Made by a program: the position numbers and the translations under genes. A stretch of DNA of 64,000 bases, taken from NCBI RefSeq assembly GCF_001417815.1, contig NZ_BCFK01000031.1, forward strand, positions 62,001 to 126,000. Reading direction: 5' to 3'. Below, piece by piece: positions 45,704 through 55,635 of the stretch; the first letter of the stretch is position 1; each line of letters begins with the position of its first letter. The notes under the pieces are model-generated. The model saw only the letters and a program-made list of their open reading frames with translations. It was not told where the DNA came from and made no database searches. Source of the stretch: Bifidobacterium aesculapii. Its GTDB lineage: Bacteria; Actinomycetota; Actinomycetes; Actinomycetales; Bifidobacteriaceae.

Positions 45704-46831
45704 TCAGCGACGGTCCACGTACGGCGAGACCACCACGCCGCAGCGCTGGAAGTTCTTCACGTCGACGTATCCGGTGGACGCCATCGCACGGCGCAGGGCG
45801 CCGATGAAGTTCGTGGTGCCGTCCGCGGTGTGGCTCGGTCCGAACAGGATCTGCTCCAGCGGCGCGACCGTGCCGACATCCGTGCGGAAGCCGCGCGGCA
45901 GCGTCTGGTGACGCGCCTCGGCGCCCCAATGCTTGCCGTGACCGGGAGCCTCGGTCGCACGGGCGAGCGGCGCGCCGAGCATGACGGCGTCGGCGCCGAG
46001 CGCCAGCGCCTTGACGAAGCTTCCGGAATCGCCCATGCCGCCGTCGGCGATGAGCTGCACGTAGCGGCCGCCGGACTCGTCCATGTAGTCGCGGCGGGCC
46101 TCGGCCACGTCGGCGATGGCGGTGGCCATCGGCGCCTCGACGCCGATGGTCTGGCGCGTAGCGGACACGGCTCCGCCGCCGAAGCCGACGAGCACGCCGG
46201 CGGCTCCGGTGCGCATCAGATGCAGCGCGGCGGTGTAGTTGGCCGCGCCGCCGACGATGACCGGCACGTCGAGGTCGTAGATGAACTGCTTGAGGTTCAA
46301 CGGCTCGTGGTCCTGCGAGACATGCTCGGCGGACACCGCGGTGCCGCGGATCACGAACAGGTCCACGCCGGCGTCTACCACGGTCGAGTAGAACTGCTGC
46401 GTGCGCTGGGGCGACAGCGCGCCGGCGACGGTGACGCCGGCGTCACGGATCTCATGCAGACGACGGGTGATGAGCTCCGGTTTGATGGGCTCGGCGTAGA
46501 TCTCCTGGATGCGCCGGGTGGCGTCGGCCACGGGAAGCCGCGCGATCTCCTCGAGATACGGTTCCGGATCGTCATAGCGGGTCCACAGACCCTCGAGGTC
46601 CAACACGCCCAGCGCGCCCAACTTGCCCATCGCGATGGCGGTCGCCGGGCTGGTCACGGAATCCATGGGGGCGCCGATCACCGGCACGTCGAACTCGTAG
46701 GCGTCGACCTGCCACGCGGTGGAGACGTCCTGCGGGTCACGGGTCCTGCGGGAGGGGACGATCGCGACATCGTCCAGCGAGTAGGCCAGACGGCCCTTCT
46801 TGCCCAAACCGATTTCAATTTCCTGAGACAT
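45704..46831 (-). CDS. guaB3: GuaB3-family IMP dehydrogenase-like protein
   Basis: This 375-residue TIM-barrel lacks the CBS domains of true IMP dehydrogenase and closely follows Mycobacterium GuaB3 (VPSRRTRDPQDVSTAWQ, EPLNLKQFIYDLDVPV, LHLMRTGAAGVLVG, MATAIADVAEARRDYMDE). The residue at the position of the catalytic Cys is Ser223 (GGAVSATRQ). GuaB3 of cyanobacteria has been reported to act as a GMP reductase; whether that holds here is open. It is divergent from icd and terminates at a strong hairpin. Confidence 0.9.
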   Translation of the reverse strand: MSQEIEIGLGKKGRLAYSLDDVAIVPSRRTRDPQDVSTAWQVDAYEFDVPVIGAPMDSVTSPATAIAMGKLGALGVLDLEGLWTRYDDPEPYLEEIARLPVADATRRIQEIYAEPIKPELITRRLHEIRDAGVTVAGALSPQRTQQFYSTVVDAGVDLFVIRGTAVSAEHVSQDHEPLNLKQFIYDLDVPVIVGGAANYTAALHLMRTGAAGVLVGFGGGAVSATRQTIGVEAPMATAIADVAEARRDYMDESGGRYVQLIADGGMGDSGSFVKALALGADAVMLGAPLARATEAPGHGKHWGAEARHQTLPRGFRTDVGTVAPLEQILFGPSHTADGTTNFIGALRRAMASTGYVDVKNFQRCGVVVSPYVDRR

Positions 46832-46893
46832 GCCTCCGAGACTAATGCGCGCGCGGGACGGGGAGGGCGCGGCGGGGCGCCGTGTCTCACATA

Positions 46894-46921
46894 CTCGAAC
46901 CGGCCACGGGGACGTTACAAT
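46894..46921 (+). promoter_or_regulatory. Candidate icd promoter
   Basis: TACAAT at 46916-46921 is a good -10 match, 50 bases before the icd start. The best -35 (CTCGAA at 46894-46899, 16 bases upstream) is weak. The same TACAAT hexamer precedes the solute-binding protein gene and perhaps kup. Confidence 0.45.
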
Positions 46922-46970
46922 CCTGCGCTACGAATGACTGATGTCACAACAGCATCCGTCAGGAGGAAAC

Positions 46971-48191
46971 ATGGCCAGAATCAAGGTCGAAGGAAAGGTC
47001 GTCGAGCTCGACGGCGACGAGATGACGCGCGTCATCTGGAAGGACATCAAGGACCGCCTCATCCTGCCGTACCTCGACGTGGACCTCGACTACTACGACC
47101 TCGGCATCGAGAACCGCGACGCCACCGACGATCAGGTCACCATCGACGCGGCGCGCGCCATCCAGCGCGAGCATGTGGGCGTCAAATGCGCGACGATCAC
47201 GCCGGACGAGGCGCGCGTCAAGGAGTTCGGCCTCAAGAAGATGTGGAAATCCCCCAACGGCACGATCCGCAACATCCTCGGCGGAACCATCTTCCGCGAG
47301 CCGATCGTGATGAGCAACGTGCCGCGCCTCGTGCCCGGCTGGACCAAGCCGATCGTCGTCGCGCGCCACGCATTCGGCGACCAGTACAAGGCCACCGACT
47401 TCAAGGTGCCGGGCGCCGGACGCCTGACCGTCACCTTCACCCCCGAGGACGGCTCCGCGCCCATCGAGCACGTCGTCTACGACTACGGCGCGGACGGCGG
47501 CGTGGCGCAGGTGCAGTACAACGTCAACGATTCGATCCGCGGCTTCGCGCGCGCCTGCTTCAACTACGGGCTCATGCGCCACTACCCCGTGTACCTGTCC
47601 ACGAAGAACACCATCCTCAAGGCGTACGACGGACAGTTCAAGGACATCTTCGCCGAGGTGTACGAGACCGAGTACAAGGAACGCTTCGAGGCCGAGGGAC
47701 TCACCTACGAGCACCGCCTCATCGACGACATGGTCGCCAGCTCGCTCAAATGGCACGGCGGCTACATCTGGGCATGCAAGAACTACGACGGCGACGTGCA
47801 GTCCGACTCCGTGGCTCAGGGCTTCGGCTCGCTGGGACTGATGACCTCCGTGCTCATGACCCCGGACGGGAAGACCGTCGAGGCGGAGGCCGCGCACGGC
47901 ACCGTGACCCGACACTACCGCCGTTGGCTCAAGGGCGAGAAGACCTCCACCAACCCGATCGCCTCGATCTTCGCGTGGACCGGCGGGCTCAAGCACCGCG
48001 CCGATCTCGACGGCACGCCCGAGGTGCGCCACTTCGCCGAAACGCTGGAGAAGGTCATCGTCTCCACCGTCGAAGGCGGCCAGATGACCAAGGACCTCGC
48101 CATGCTCATCGGCCCGGACCAGCCCTGGCTCGACACCGAAGGCTTCATGGACGCGCTCGACGAGAACCTCGCCAAGGCGCTCGCGGACTGA
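46971..48191 (+). CDS. icd: Isocitrate dehydrogenase, NADP-dependent (Icd)
   Basis: This 406-residue enzyme is of the eukaryote-like (type II) NADP isocitrate dehydrogenase group, with [17 protein letters not shown] at the start, [18 protein letters not shown] and [12 protein letters not shown]. It makes 2-oxoglutarate, which in bifidobacteria supplies glutamate through a partial citric acid branch. The ATG at 46971 has AGGAGG eight bases upstream; the longer frame starting at 46941 is rejected. It is divergent from guaB3. Confidence 0.96.
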   Translation: MARIKVEGKVVELDGDEMTRVIWKDIKDRLILPYLDVDLDYYDLGIENRDATDDQVTIDAARAIQREHVGVKCATITPDEARVKEFGLKKMWKSPNGTIRNILGGTIFREPIVMSNVPRLVPGWTKPIVVARHAFGDQYKATDFKVPGAGRLTVTFTPEDGSAPIEHVVYDYGADGGVAQVQYNVNDSIRGFARACFNYGLMRHYPVYLSTKNTILKAYDGQFKDIFAEVYETEYKERFEAEGLTYEHRLIDDMVASSLKWHGGYIWACKNYDGDVQSDSVAQGFGSLGLMTSVLMTPDGKTVEAEAAHGTVTRHYRRWLKGEKTSTNPIASIFAWTGGLKHRADLDGTPEVRHFAETLEKVIVSTVEGGQMTKDLAMLIGPDQPWLDTEGFMDALDENLAKALAD

Positions 48192-48200
48192 CCGGTTCGC

Positions 48201-48235
48201 GCATGCCGGCGGGTTCGCGCAATCAGCCGGCATGC
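48201..48235 (+). terminator. Hairpin terminator of icd
   Basis: GCATGCCGGC (48201-48210) and GCCGGCATGC (48226-48235) pair perfectly around a 15-base loop, ten bases past the icd stop. Confidence 0.55.
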
Positions 48236-48238
48236 TAC

Positions 48239-48271
48239 TACAATCGACGGCAGTGCATCGACCGTCGATTG
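48239..48271 (+). promoter_or_regulatory. Promoter with overlapping operator-like dyad
   Basis: TACAAT (48239-48244) overlaps CAATCGACGG (48241-48250), whose exact complement CCGTCGATTG lies at 48262-48271 after an 11-base spacer. The right arm touches the ribosome binding site of the solute-binding protein gene. A repressor bound here would block both start of transcription and, in RNA form, the ribosome site. Confidence 0.5.
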
Positions 48272-48287
48272 AAAGGAATCCCGTCAC

Positions 48288-49877
48288 ATGGCCCTGCGCA
48301 GCAGCAATACAGCAGCACGACTCATCGCCATGGCGGCGGGATTCGCCATGCTGGCGTCCTGCGCGGCATGCGGCGGGCAGGACGCCGCCTCCGGCACCAC
48401 CGCAGCGCCGGGCGGGAACACGGCCGCGGGCACGACGGCGTCCGCAGGCAGCGCGGTCATCTTCACCCCGTCCGACGGAATCACCATCTCCCAGAGCACC
48501 CCGCTCAACAAATGGGCGAAACTGGTGCCGGAGATCACCGACGGGCTCGTCGCCAACGGCATGGCGAAGAAGTCCATCGAGACGAAGACATCCTCCGACC
48601 TCGACGACCAGAGCCGTGACGTACAGGACTGGGTCGTCGACCATATGGCGGCCGAGGGGCAGTCCGATTCCCAAAACGACGAGAAGAGGACGACGCTGAT
48701 CGTCGCCCCGGCCGTTCCGGCGGGCGCGGCCACGCGCCAGTACGGCGACTACGTCACCCAACCGCAGGACGACGACGATACGGCAGAGGGGACCGACGAC
48801 GGGACCGATGCCTATACGCGTCTCGCATCCGCGCTGAGTCTGGCGCAGGATTCGGGCATGCACGTCATACTGCTCGCCAACGGCGTGGACGGCGTCACAC
48901 CGGACGCGTTCGCCCGCTTCTCCACCGCCGAACAGATCGGACGCATCGAAGCGCAGAAGCTCGTCACGAAACTCGATCTCGCCAAGGCGAGCAAGGACAA
49001 CCCCAAGGCCATCGAAGTGCTCATCCCCTATACGGCGACGGCCTCGAACGACTCCGACGACAACGACTCCGACGAAGAGGTCGCCTCCCCGGCACGGGAC
49101 GACGCGTTCTCGCGCGAGGCGTTCGCCGGCATGTGGAAGGTGCTCCAGCCGTATTTCACCCAAGGCAAGGCGTATTCCCCGTCCGGAACGCTCTCCAAGA
49201 CCACCACGGATGACGACTGGCGTGACGTGGCCGTGGACGGATCCGACAGGAAGACGATCGCCGCCGAGGTCGACAGACGGCTTCCCACTCGCAAGACCTC
49301 GGACGGCACGGCCCATATGCGCGTCGACGGCGTCATCGCGATGAACGACTACGTCGCCTCGGTGGTCACCGAGGAACTCGGCGCGCTCGGCTACACGGGC
49401 TCCGCCGCGGACGTCAACCCCCAGATCACCATCTCCGGCATCGTCGACAACATCACCGGCAAGAAGGATCTGCAACGCGGCAGCGTGCCCGACCCGGCGA
49501 AGGCGCCCGAGACCGCCGATGACGCTCAGGACGATGCCGCTGCCGTCTCAGGCGTCGACGAGATCAACAGCCGTTGGCCCATCGTCACCGGCTTCGGCGC
49601 ATATGTGGACACGATGCCGCAGATCGTGAACGGCAAACAGTGGATGACCGGACTGGAGAACCGCATGGCGTTGGCCTCGGACATCGCCGAGGTCACGGTG
49701 AGACTCAACCGAGGCGAGTCCCTCACCAAGCTCTCCTACATCACCAAAGCGAAGGTGGACGGCGCCGCGAAGCGCACGAACGTCATCGAGGAGGAGCCGC
49801 TCGCGGTGAGCGCCTCCAACCTCAAGGCGGCGCTCATTGATCCGGGGTACATCACCATGGCGGACGCCGGCCTGTGA
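48288..49877 (+). CDS. Solute-binding lipoprotein, orphan
   Basis: This 529-residue protein has a lipoprotein signal peptide (MLASCAAC, modified Cys25 or Cys28), an Ala/Thr/Gly linker and a large two-lobed domain. The pattern (TLIVAPAVPAGAATRQYG, AQDSGMHVILLANGVDGVTP, MNDYVASVVTEELGALGYTG) suggests a sugar-type periplasmic-binding protein, family 4. Two acidic insertions (DDDDTAEGTDDGTD and NDSDDNDSDEE) and its length are unusual. No ABC permease or ATPase lies near, so it may share a transporter encoded elsewhere or act in sensing. The ATG at 48288 has GAAAGGAA upstream. Confidence 0.82.
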   Translation: MALRSSNTAARLIAMAAGFAMLASCAACGGQDAASGTTAAPGGNTAAGTTASAGSAVIFTPSDGITISQSTPLNKWAKLVPEITDGLVANGMAKKSIETKTSSDLDDQSRDVQDWVVDHMAAEGQSDSQNDEKRTTLIVAPAVPAGAATRQYGDYVTQPQDDDDTAEGTDDGTDAYTRLASALSLAQDSGMHVILLANGVDGVTPDAFARFSTAEQIGRIEAQKLVTKLDLAKASKDNPKAIEVLIPYTATASNDSDDNDSDEEVASPARDDAFSREAFAGMWKVLQPYFTQGKAYSPSGTLSKTTTDDDWRDVAVDGSDRKTIAAEVDRRLPTRKTSDGTAHMRVDGVIAMNDYVASVVTEELGALGYTGSAADVNPQITISGIVDNITGKKDLQRGSVPDPAKAPETADDAQDDAAAVSGVDEINSRWPIVTGFGAYVDTMPQIVNGKQWMTGLENRMALASDIAEVTVRLNRGESLTKLSYITKAKVDGAAKRTNVIEEEPLAVSASNLKAALIDPGYITMADAGL

Positions 49878-49896
49878 CGCGGCGCGCCTACGCTCC

Positions 49897-49955
49897 GCGC
49901 GAGAATCGTGCGCAAAACGGCCCTTACGCGCACGATTCTCGCGCGTAAGGGCCGT
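49897..49955. terminator. Two interlocked inverted repeats between convergent genes
   Basis: Repeat A pairs 49897-49913 with 49928-49944 (17 bp, perfect). Repeat B pairs 49917-49931 with 49941-49955 (15 bp, perfect). The arms overlap, so only one hairpin can form at a time. On the minus strand repeat B is followed by TTTT and would terminate era; repeat A comes first on the plus-strand transcript of the binding protein. Confidence 0.75.
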
Positions 49956-49984
49956 CGACGATGTGATGACGCGGAAGCCTGGAA

Positions 49985-50992
49985 TCAGAATCCCAGTTTC
50001 TGCAGCTGCTTGGGGTCGGACTGCCAGCTCTTCGCCACCTTCACGTGCAGGTCAAGCAGGGCCTTGCATCCGACGATGCGGTTGACCGCGGTACGCAGGC
50101 GCTTCTTCACCGCGACGAGGTTGCCCGCCCCCCTGCCGATGATGATCGGCTTCTGCGAATCGCGCTCGACGTAGATCGAGACGCGCACGTCCGCCTTGCC
50201 GTCATACGCCTCACCGGTCTCGTTGTCCTCCGGATAGTCGATGGAATCGACGACCACGGCGAGGGAATGGGGCAGCTCGTCGTCCAGCTGTTCGAGGAAC
50301 GCGCCTCGGACGAGCTCGGCGATGGTGTCCTCCGGACGCTCCTCGGTCACCTGCTCCTCGGGGTACATCTGCGGGCCTTCGGGCATGTGGCCGATGAGCA
50401 CGTCACGCACTTCGTCGAGGTTGTCGTGTTCGAGCGCGCTCACCGGGACGATGTCCGAGAAATCCGCGAATCCGTCGATTTCGATGAGCTTCGACACGAG
50501 CCGTTCACGCGACAGTTCGTCGATCTTCGTGACGATGGCGATCAGCGGCACCTTCCAGTGAAACGTGCCGTCCTCGCGCTTGACGGCGAAATCGGAACGC
50601 AGACGCGACAGGATGCGTCGGTCGCCGGGGCCGATCTCCTGATTGGCGGGCAGCAGGAACGCCACTTCGTCCACGTCGGACAGGCTTTCGTCGACGATGT
50701 CGTTGAGACGCTGGCCGAGCAACGTGCGCGGACGGTGGATGCCGGGCGTGTCGACGAGCACGAGCTGTGCGTGATCCGTGGTGAGGATGCCGCGAATGGC
50801 CTTGCGGGTGGTCTCCGGCCGCGAGGACGTGATGGCGATGCGCTTGCCGATGAGCGCGTTGATGAGCGTGGACTTGCCGACGTTCGGCCTGCCCACGACC
50901 GCCACGAACCCCGAACGGTACGGCACCGGCCTGCCGGTGCCTTCGGACTCGTTCGTGTCGCTCCGGTTAGTCGCTGCGGCGGTATCGGTCAT
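49985..50992 (-). CDS. era: GTPase Era
   Basis: Era (335 residues) binds 16S rRNA and assists 30S maturation. GTPase motifs are GRPNVGKST (G1), DTPG (G3) and TKID (G4), with the C-terminal KH domain containing YVERDSQKPIIIGRGAGNLV. An N-terminal Thr/Ser/Asp-rich extension of about 25 residues precedes the G domain. The ATG at 50992 has AAGGAG upstream and is one base past the corC stop, so the genes are coupled. Confidence 0.96.
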   Translation of the reverse strand: MTDTAAATNRSDTNESEGTGRPVPYRSGFVAVVGRPNVGKSTLINALIGKRIAITSSRPETTRKAIRGILTTDHAQLVLVDTPGIHRPRTLLGQRLNDIVDESLSDVDEVAFLLPANQEIGPGDRRILSRLRSDFAVKREDGTFHWKVPLIAIVTKIDELSRERLVSKLIEIDGFADFSDIVPVSALEHDNLDEVRDVLIGHMPEGPQMYPEEQVTEERPEDTIAELVRGAFLEQLDDELPHSLAVVVDSIDYPEDNETGEAYDGKADVRVSIYVERDSQKPIIIGRGAGNLVAVKKRLRTAVNRIVGCKALLDLHVKVAKSWQSDPKQLQKLGF

Positions 50993-50993
50993 G

Positions 50994-52439
50994 TCACTCC
51001 TTGGATCGGTTGTGCGTGTCGTCATGCGCACGGCCTTCGTCGCCGTCGCGCTGCTGGTCCTGCGACGTCTCGTCGCCCCCGGCGTTGTCATCTTCCTCGT
51101 GCCCCTCGACGTGCGCCGGCTCCACGACGATCGTGGACACCTTCTTGCGCCGTCCGGCCGAATCGACCGCGGTGAGCCTCAGTCCGCGGGTCACGGCCGA
51201 GGCCCCGACGATCGGCACACGCCCTAGCAGCTTGGTGAGCAGACCGTAGACGGTGTCCACGTCGTCCTCGTCGATGTCGATCTCGAAAAGCTCCTCCAGA
51301 TCCGCGATCGGCGTACGTGCCGGCATACGCCACTTGCGTTCGCCGATCTGCTCCGGTTCCTCGCGCTGCGTGCGGTCGTGCTCGTCCTCGAGTTCGCCGA
51401 CGATCTGCTCGATGGTGTCCTCGATGGTCACCAGACCGGCGATGCCGCCGTATTCGTCCACGACGACCGCCACATGCTGGCGGGAACGCTGCATCTGGTG
51501 GAACAGGTCGTCGACAGGCTTCGATTCGGGCACGAGCATCGGCTTGCGCACGATCGAGGAGACCGTTCGCCCGAGGGCGGCGGGGTTGAAGGCGGTGGCG
51601 CGCACGGCGTCCTTGAGGTAGGCGATGCCGATGAGGTCGTCCACATCCTCGCCGATGACGGGAACGCGAGAGAATCCCGAGCGAGAGCACAGCTTGAGCA
51701 TCGATTCGAGCGTCGCGTCCTTCTCGATGCAGATCATGTCGGTGCGCGGCACCATGATCTCGCGCGTCAGCGTGTCCGACAGGGTGAGCACGTTACGGAG
51801 CATTTCGGAGACCTCGGGATCGAAGTCGTTCGATTCGACGAGACGGTCGATGGTGGCGCGGCCCTGCTCCTGCTGGATCTTCTCCAGTTCCTCGTCATCG
51901 GAGAGGTTCTGGCTGCGGCGGCGCACGTCGGTCGCCGCGCCGATCCTGGTGAACGGGGTGAGCCGGTTCGCGATGGAGACCATGCGCGAATGCTTGATCA
52001 TGATGTCCGCCGGCTTGATGGCACCGGTCTCGCGCGGGCGGACCAGCACGCTCACCACACCCACGATGAGCGCGACGACGACGCCGATCACGATCTGGAG
52101 CCACAGCGTCGCCCCCCATATCGAGGAGACGATGGCGACCAATACGCCGACCATCACGTTGCAGGTGACGCGGAAGAAGGCGCACGCGCCGGCGGCGGCG
52201 TACCGGTCGGCGATGATGCCCTGCACGCGATGGATACGGGCGATCCGCTTCATGCGGCTGAACTGGGTGAGATCAGGGTCGGTCTGCACCTCGAGCACGA
52301 GGTTGTTGAGACTCGCCCGGGTCACCCGTCCCACCGCACCCTCGGCTGCCGCCAGCGACAGCGACAACCACACCAGGAATGCGGCCACGATCACGAGGGC
52401 CGCGGTGATTGCGATCAATGTCGATTGGGAGTACTCCAT
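50994..52439 (-). CDS. CNNM/CorC-family membrane protein (hemolysin-like)
   Basis: This 481-residue protein has a CNNM (DUF21) membrane domain with four helices (about 1-180), a pair of CBS domains (about 205-330) and a C-terminal CorC/HlyC domain (about 350-430). The tail is rich in Asp, Glu and Gly. Relatives take part in Mg2+ transport or its control; hemolytic activity is an old label without support. It lies between ybeY and era, the common actinobacterial arrangement. Confidence 0.92.
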   Translation of the reverse strand: MEYSQSTLIAITAALVIVAAFLVWLSLSLAAAEGAVGRVTRASLNNLVLEVQTDPDLTQFSRMKRIARIHRVQGIIADRYAAAGACAFFRVTCNVMVGVLVAIVSSIWGATLWLQIVIGVVVALIVGVVSVLVRPRETGAIKPADIMIKHSRMVSIANRLTPFTRIGAATDVRRRSQNLSDDEELEKIQQEQGRATIDRLVESNDFDPEVSEMLRNVLTLSDTLTREIMVPRTDMICIEKDATLESMLKLCSRSGFSRVPVIGEDVDDLIGIAYLKDAVRATAFNPAALGRTVSSIVRKPMLVPESKPVDDLFHQMQRSRQHVAVVVDEYGGIAGLVTIEDTIEQIVGELEDEHDRTQREEPEQIGERKWRMPARTPIADLEELFEIDIDEDDVDTVYGLLTKLLGRVPIVGASAVTRGLRLTAVDSAGRRKKVSTIVVEPAHVEGHEEDDNAGGDETSQDQQRDGDEGRAHDDTHNRSKE

Positions 52440-52533
52440 CGGTGTTGCGTTCCTTGTCGTTTGCTATGCGTGTTCTCGTATGCGCGCGTCTCGCATGTCC
52501 GCATGCGCGCTCATGCGCCCCTGTGCGATGCGC

Positions 52534-53079
52534 TCAGTGGGTGATCTGGCGTCCGGACCCGTGCCGGGCGTCGTAGACGGCCAGCGCGTCCTCGCTGCCT
52601 GCGGGCAGGGCGGGAGACGCGCCCGGATCGTGACGGACGGCGATGAACGTGAGCAGCAGCTGACGCTGCAGACCGAACATCTGCCGTTCCTGCTGCGGGT
52701 CGACGTGGTCGTATCCGAGCAGGTGGAGGATGCCGTGGATGGTGAGCAGCATCATCTCCTGCAGCATGCCGTGACCGGCAGCCGCCGCCTGCTGCGCCGC
52801 GACCCACGGGCAGATCACGATGTCGCCGAGCACGCCCTCCATGACGGTCTTGCCATCCCCCGGACGCAGCTCGTCCATGGGGAAGCTCATGACGTCGGTG
52901 GGGCCTTCGAGGTTCATCCAATGCTCGTGCATCTCGGCGATGGGCTCGGGATCGACGAACAGGATCGTCAGATCGGACTGGGTGCTCACCCTCATCTGGT
53001 CGAGCACCCACACCCCGAGATCGGAGAAGAGCTTGAGATCGATGGTCCACACCGTCTCGTTGGACACGTCAACGCTCAT
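52534..53079 (-). CDS. ybeY: Endoribonuclease YbeY
   Basis: This 181-residue zinc protein acts in rRNA maturation and RNA quality control. The metal motif is [11 protein letters not shown] (His-x3-His-x5-His), preceded by [14 protein letters not shown]. The C-terminus is about 30 residues longer than the usual form. It overlaps the phoH gene by 11 bases and lies 94 bases upstream of corC. Confidence 0.94.
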   Translation of the reverse strand: MSVDVSNETVWTIDLKLFSDLGVWVLDQMRVSTQSDLTILFVDPEPIAEMHEHWMNLEGPTDVMSFPMDELRPGDGKTVMEGVLGDIVICPWVAAQQAAAAGHGMLQEMMLLTIHGILHLLGYDHVDPQQERQMFGLQRQLLLTFIAVRHDPGASPALPAGSEDALAVYDARHGSGRQITH

Positions 53080-54184
53080 CGGTTTCCTTTCGTCCTTGCT
53101 TGGCGTGGGAGATGCGGCGGTGGTCGCCGTCCATGCCCTCGCTGCGGTTGTACGCCTCGACGATCAGGCCGACGAGACGATGGCGCACCACGTCCTCGGC
53201 CTTGAGATGCACGAACGCGATGTCCTTGATGCCGCCGATGATCCGCTCGATGGTGGCCAGTCCGGATCGCGGCACGGTGAGGTCGACCTGGGTGATGTCG
53301 CCGGTGATGACCATCTTCGTGTTGAACCCGAGACGGGTGAGGAACATCTTCATCTGCTGCTCGGTGGTGTTCTGCGCCTCGTCGAGGATGACGTACGCGT
53401 CGTTGAGCGTGCGTCCGCGCATGTACGCGAGCGGCGCCACCTCGATAGTGTTGTCGCTCATGAGCCTTCTGAGCTGGTCCGCTCCGAGCATGTCGCCCAA
53501 CGCGTCGTAGAGCGGGCGCAGATACGGGTCGACCTTGTCGTTGAGCGTGCCCGGCAGGAATCCGAGGCTCTCCCCCGCCTCAACCGCAGGTCTGGTGAGG
53601 ATGATGCGCCGCACCTGACGGTCCTGGAAGGCGCGCACGGCCTTGGCGACCGCCAGATACGTCTTGCCCGTGCCGGCCGGCCCGATGCCGAACGTGATGG
53701 TGTGCGATTCGATGGCTGCGACATACGCCGCCTGCCCGGGCGTCTTCGCGCGCACGGGATTGCCGCCCGCGTAGGTGATGACTCCCGGCACAGCAGGCTT
53801 GCGGCGGCCCGCCTCGCCTCGCCGGGCCTTCGCCGCGTCCGCCTCCACGCGCTGCAGCGTCTCCACCTCGCGGCCGTGGCCGGGGTGCGTGACGCGAGTA
53901 CGGTTGTCGAGGACCTCCTGATCGATCATGCGCCGCACGGTGTCGGCGTCCATGGGCGCCGTATGCGCCGCCTCGATGATGGTGTTGATGAGATCCTCCG
54001 CCTTCGAAGCGTCCGTCTCCGTCTGCTTGGAACGGGAGACGATGGCCACACGATTGCCGCGCACGAGAATCGTCAGCTCCGGAAACGCACGTTCTATCTC
54101 CCTGATCACCTCGTCCACCGGCCCGAGCACCGCTACCGGATCAAGCTGCGTGGGTATGGTGATGGTACGTGTTGTGGTCGCCAC
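53069..54184 (-). CDS. phoH: PhoH-like ATPase (PhoH/PhoL)
   Basis: This 371-residue protein has an N-terminal KH-like region followed by a P-loop ATPase domain with Walker [12 protein letters not shown] and Walker B VILDEAQN. Relatives are linked to RNA helicase or RNA-processing work together with YbeY and Era, whose genes follow. A ybeY start lies inside its last codons. The name PhoH reflects phosphate-starvation control in E. coli, which need not apply here. Confidence 0.93.
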   Translation of the reverse strand: MATTTRTITIPTQLDPVAVLGPVDEVIREIERAFPELTILVRGNRVAIVSRSKQTETDASKAEDLINTIIEAAHTAPMDADTVRRMIDQEVLDNRTRVTHPGHGREVETLQRVEADAAKARRGEAGRRKPAVPGVITYAGGNPVRAKTPGQAAYVAAIESHTITFGIGPAGTGKTYLAVAKAVRAFQDRQVRRIILTRPAVEAGESLGFLPGTLNDKVDPYLRPLYDALGDMLGADQLRRLMSDNTIEVAPLAYMRGRTLNDAYVILDEAQNTTEQQMKMFLTRLGFNTKMVITGDITQVDLTVPRSGLATIERIIGGIKDIAFVHLKAEDVVRHRLVGLIVEAYNRSEGMDGDHRRISHAKQGRKETDER

Positions 54185-54270
54185 GGATTCCTTTCCTGCA
54201 TGGGTGTCGCCGCCTCCCCGGACGGGAGACGGCAGGGCATGTTCTATCGACCGTCTGTCTCCGACACCGC

Positions 54271-54609
54271 CTACTCGTCGAGCTTCTCGCCGGTCAGCAC
54301 GTGGGCGTGCACGTGGAACACGGTCTGGCCGGCGTCGAGACCGGTGTTGAACACGAGCCTGAACGCGCCGTGGAAGGCGTCGTCGGCGATGCGCTGCGCC
54401 ACCTCGACGATATGGGCGAGCTCGGCGGGATCGTTCTGCGCGAGTTCGGCTACGTTCGCATGGTGTGCCTTCGGCACGACCAGCACATGCACCTTGGCCT
54501 TCGGGTTGATGTCCTTGAAGGCATATGTGGTGTCGTCCTCATAGACCTTGGCGCTGGGAATCTCCCCGGCGATGATCTTGCAGAACAGGCAATCGTCCGA
54601 TGCGCTCAT
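54271..54609 (-). CDS. HIT-family nucleotide-binding protein (HinT-like)
   Basis: This 112-residue protein has the histidine triad in [10 protein letters not shown] near the C-terminus and [19 protein letters not shown] at the N-terminus, as in HinT. Such proteins hydrolyse adenosine phosphoramidates or AMP conjugates. It lies between rsmE (upstream) and phoH (86 bases downstream), as in other actinobacteria. Confidence 0.93.
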   Translation of the reverse strand: MSASDDCLFCKIIAGEIPSAKVYEDDTTYAFKDINPKAKVHVLVVPKAHHANVAELAQNDPAELAHIVEVAQRIADDAFHGAFRLVFNTGLDAGQTVFHVHAHVLTGEKLDE

Positions 54610-54738
54610 GGTGTCTTTCGCTCCTTCATGCGTGGCCGCGCGGCAGATGCCGCATTATGGTTCCGCAACACAGCTTAGCGCGTCCCCGTTACCCGAGTCC
54701 GGCGCACGCACGGCGCCGATACGCTCACGGCGATACAC

Positions 54739-55536
54739 TCACGCGTAACGGCCCAACGCCCTCGACAGCAGCGACAGCGCCACCGGTCCCGCCGCCGAGG
54801 CTCTGAGGATATTCGCCCCGATCACGACGCTGTGCGCGCCGGCCCCGGTGAACGCGGCCACCTCGTCCTCGCTGATGCCTCCTTCCGGGCCGACCACCAC
54901 GTAGACGGTGCGCGGTCTGGCGTCCTGAAGGCATCGGTCGGCGAGCCGGGTGACAAGCCCTTCCACCGAATCCCATGTATCGGTCGCATCCTGATGGAGC
55001 ACGACGACGAGATCGCCATGGACGTTGGCGCGCAGGCACATGGAGACGATCTGCTTCGAGGAGACGCACTCCCCCAGCTGCGGCCTCCACGCACGACGGG
55101 ACTGTTCGGTGGCTGCGTCCAGGGTGGAGCGCCACTTGCGGTCCGTGCGGCCGGCCTTCCATTTGGCTATGGAACGATCCGCCTGCCACGGGATGACCTC
55201 GTCGACGCCGATCTGCGTGGCCATGTCGATGGCCTGCTCGTCATGCCCGTTCTTGGCCAGAGCCTGCACGAGGGCGAGTCTGGTGACCGGGGCGGGCTCG
55301 CGCGTGAACGCACGGACCCGCGCGACGCCGGCGTCCGGATCGACCAGCTCGGCGTCTATGCGCAGGCCGAGGCCGTCGGACAGCTGCAGACCGTCGCCGG
55401 CCCTCAGCCGCATCGACTGCACAGCGTGCCTTCTGACCTGGGCCGGCAGCGTCAGCGTCCAACCCGTATTGAGCTCGTCCGAGTTGACCGGCACGTCGTC
55501 ATGGTCGCAATCCAAAAGAAACAGGGCTTCCGTCAT
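54739..55536 (-). CDS. rsmE: 16S rRNA (uracil1498-N3) methyltransferase (RsmE)
   Basis: This 265-residue SPOUT methyltransferase has an N-terminal PUA-like domain (HAVQSMRLRAGDGLQLSDG) and the knotted C-terminal fold with VVGPEGGISEDEV and LRASAAGPVALSLL. The central segment NGHDEQAIDMATQIGVDEVIP (in part) is a family landmark. The ATG at 55536 is chosen because the family starts close to it. It opens the rsmE-hinT-phoH-ybeY-corC-era run. Confidence 0.93.
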   Translation of the reverse strand: MTEALFLLDCDHDDVPVNSDELNTGWTLTLPAQVRRHAVQSMRLRAGDGLQLSDGLGLRIDAELVDPDAGVARVRAFTREPAPVTRLALVQALAKNGHDEQAIDMATQIGVDEVIPWQADRSIAKWKAGRTDRKWRSTLDAATEQSRRAWRPQLGECVSSKQIVSMCLRANVHGDLVVVLHQDATDTWDSVEGLVTRLADRCLQDARPRTVYVVVGPEGGISEDEVAAFTGAGAHSVVIGANILRASAAGPVALSLLSRALGRYA

Positions 55537-55575
55537 GCGTCCAAGGCTATCAGCACCAATGCGACACGCCGGGGA

Positions 55576-55603
55576 TTGCACGTCGCGCAAAAGCCGGTAG
55601 AGT
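55576..55603 (+). promoter_or_regulatory. Candidate promoter of tRNA-Leu
   Basis: TTGCAC (55576-55581) and TAGAGT (55598-55603) are 16 bases apart and lie about 33 bases before the tRNA 5' end. Confidence 0.5.
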
Positions 55604-55635
55604 GTTCACTCGTTGCCGCAGAGCGACAAGCACCT

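Noticed and set aside
46959-49475. 838-residue minus-strand open frame opposite icd and the binding lipoprotein
   Set aside because: Both plus-strand genes have clear families, ribosome sites and conserved motifs; the antisense frame has none.
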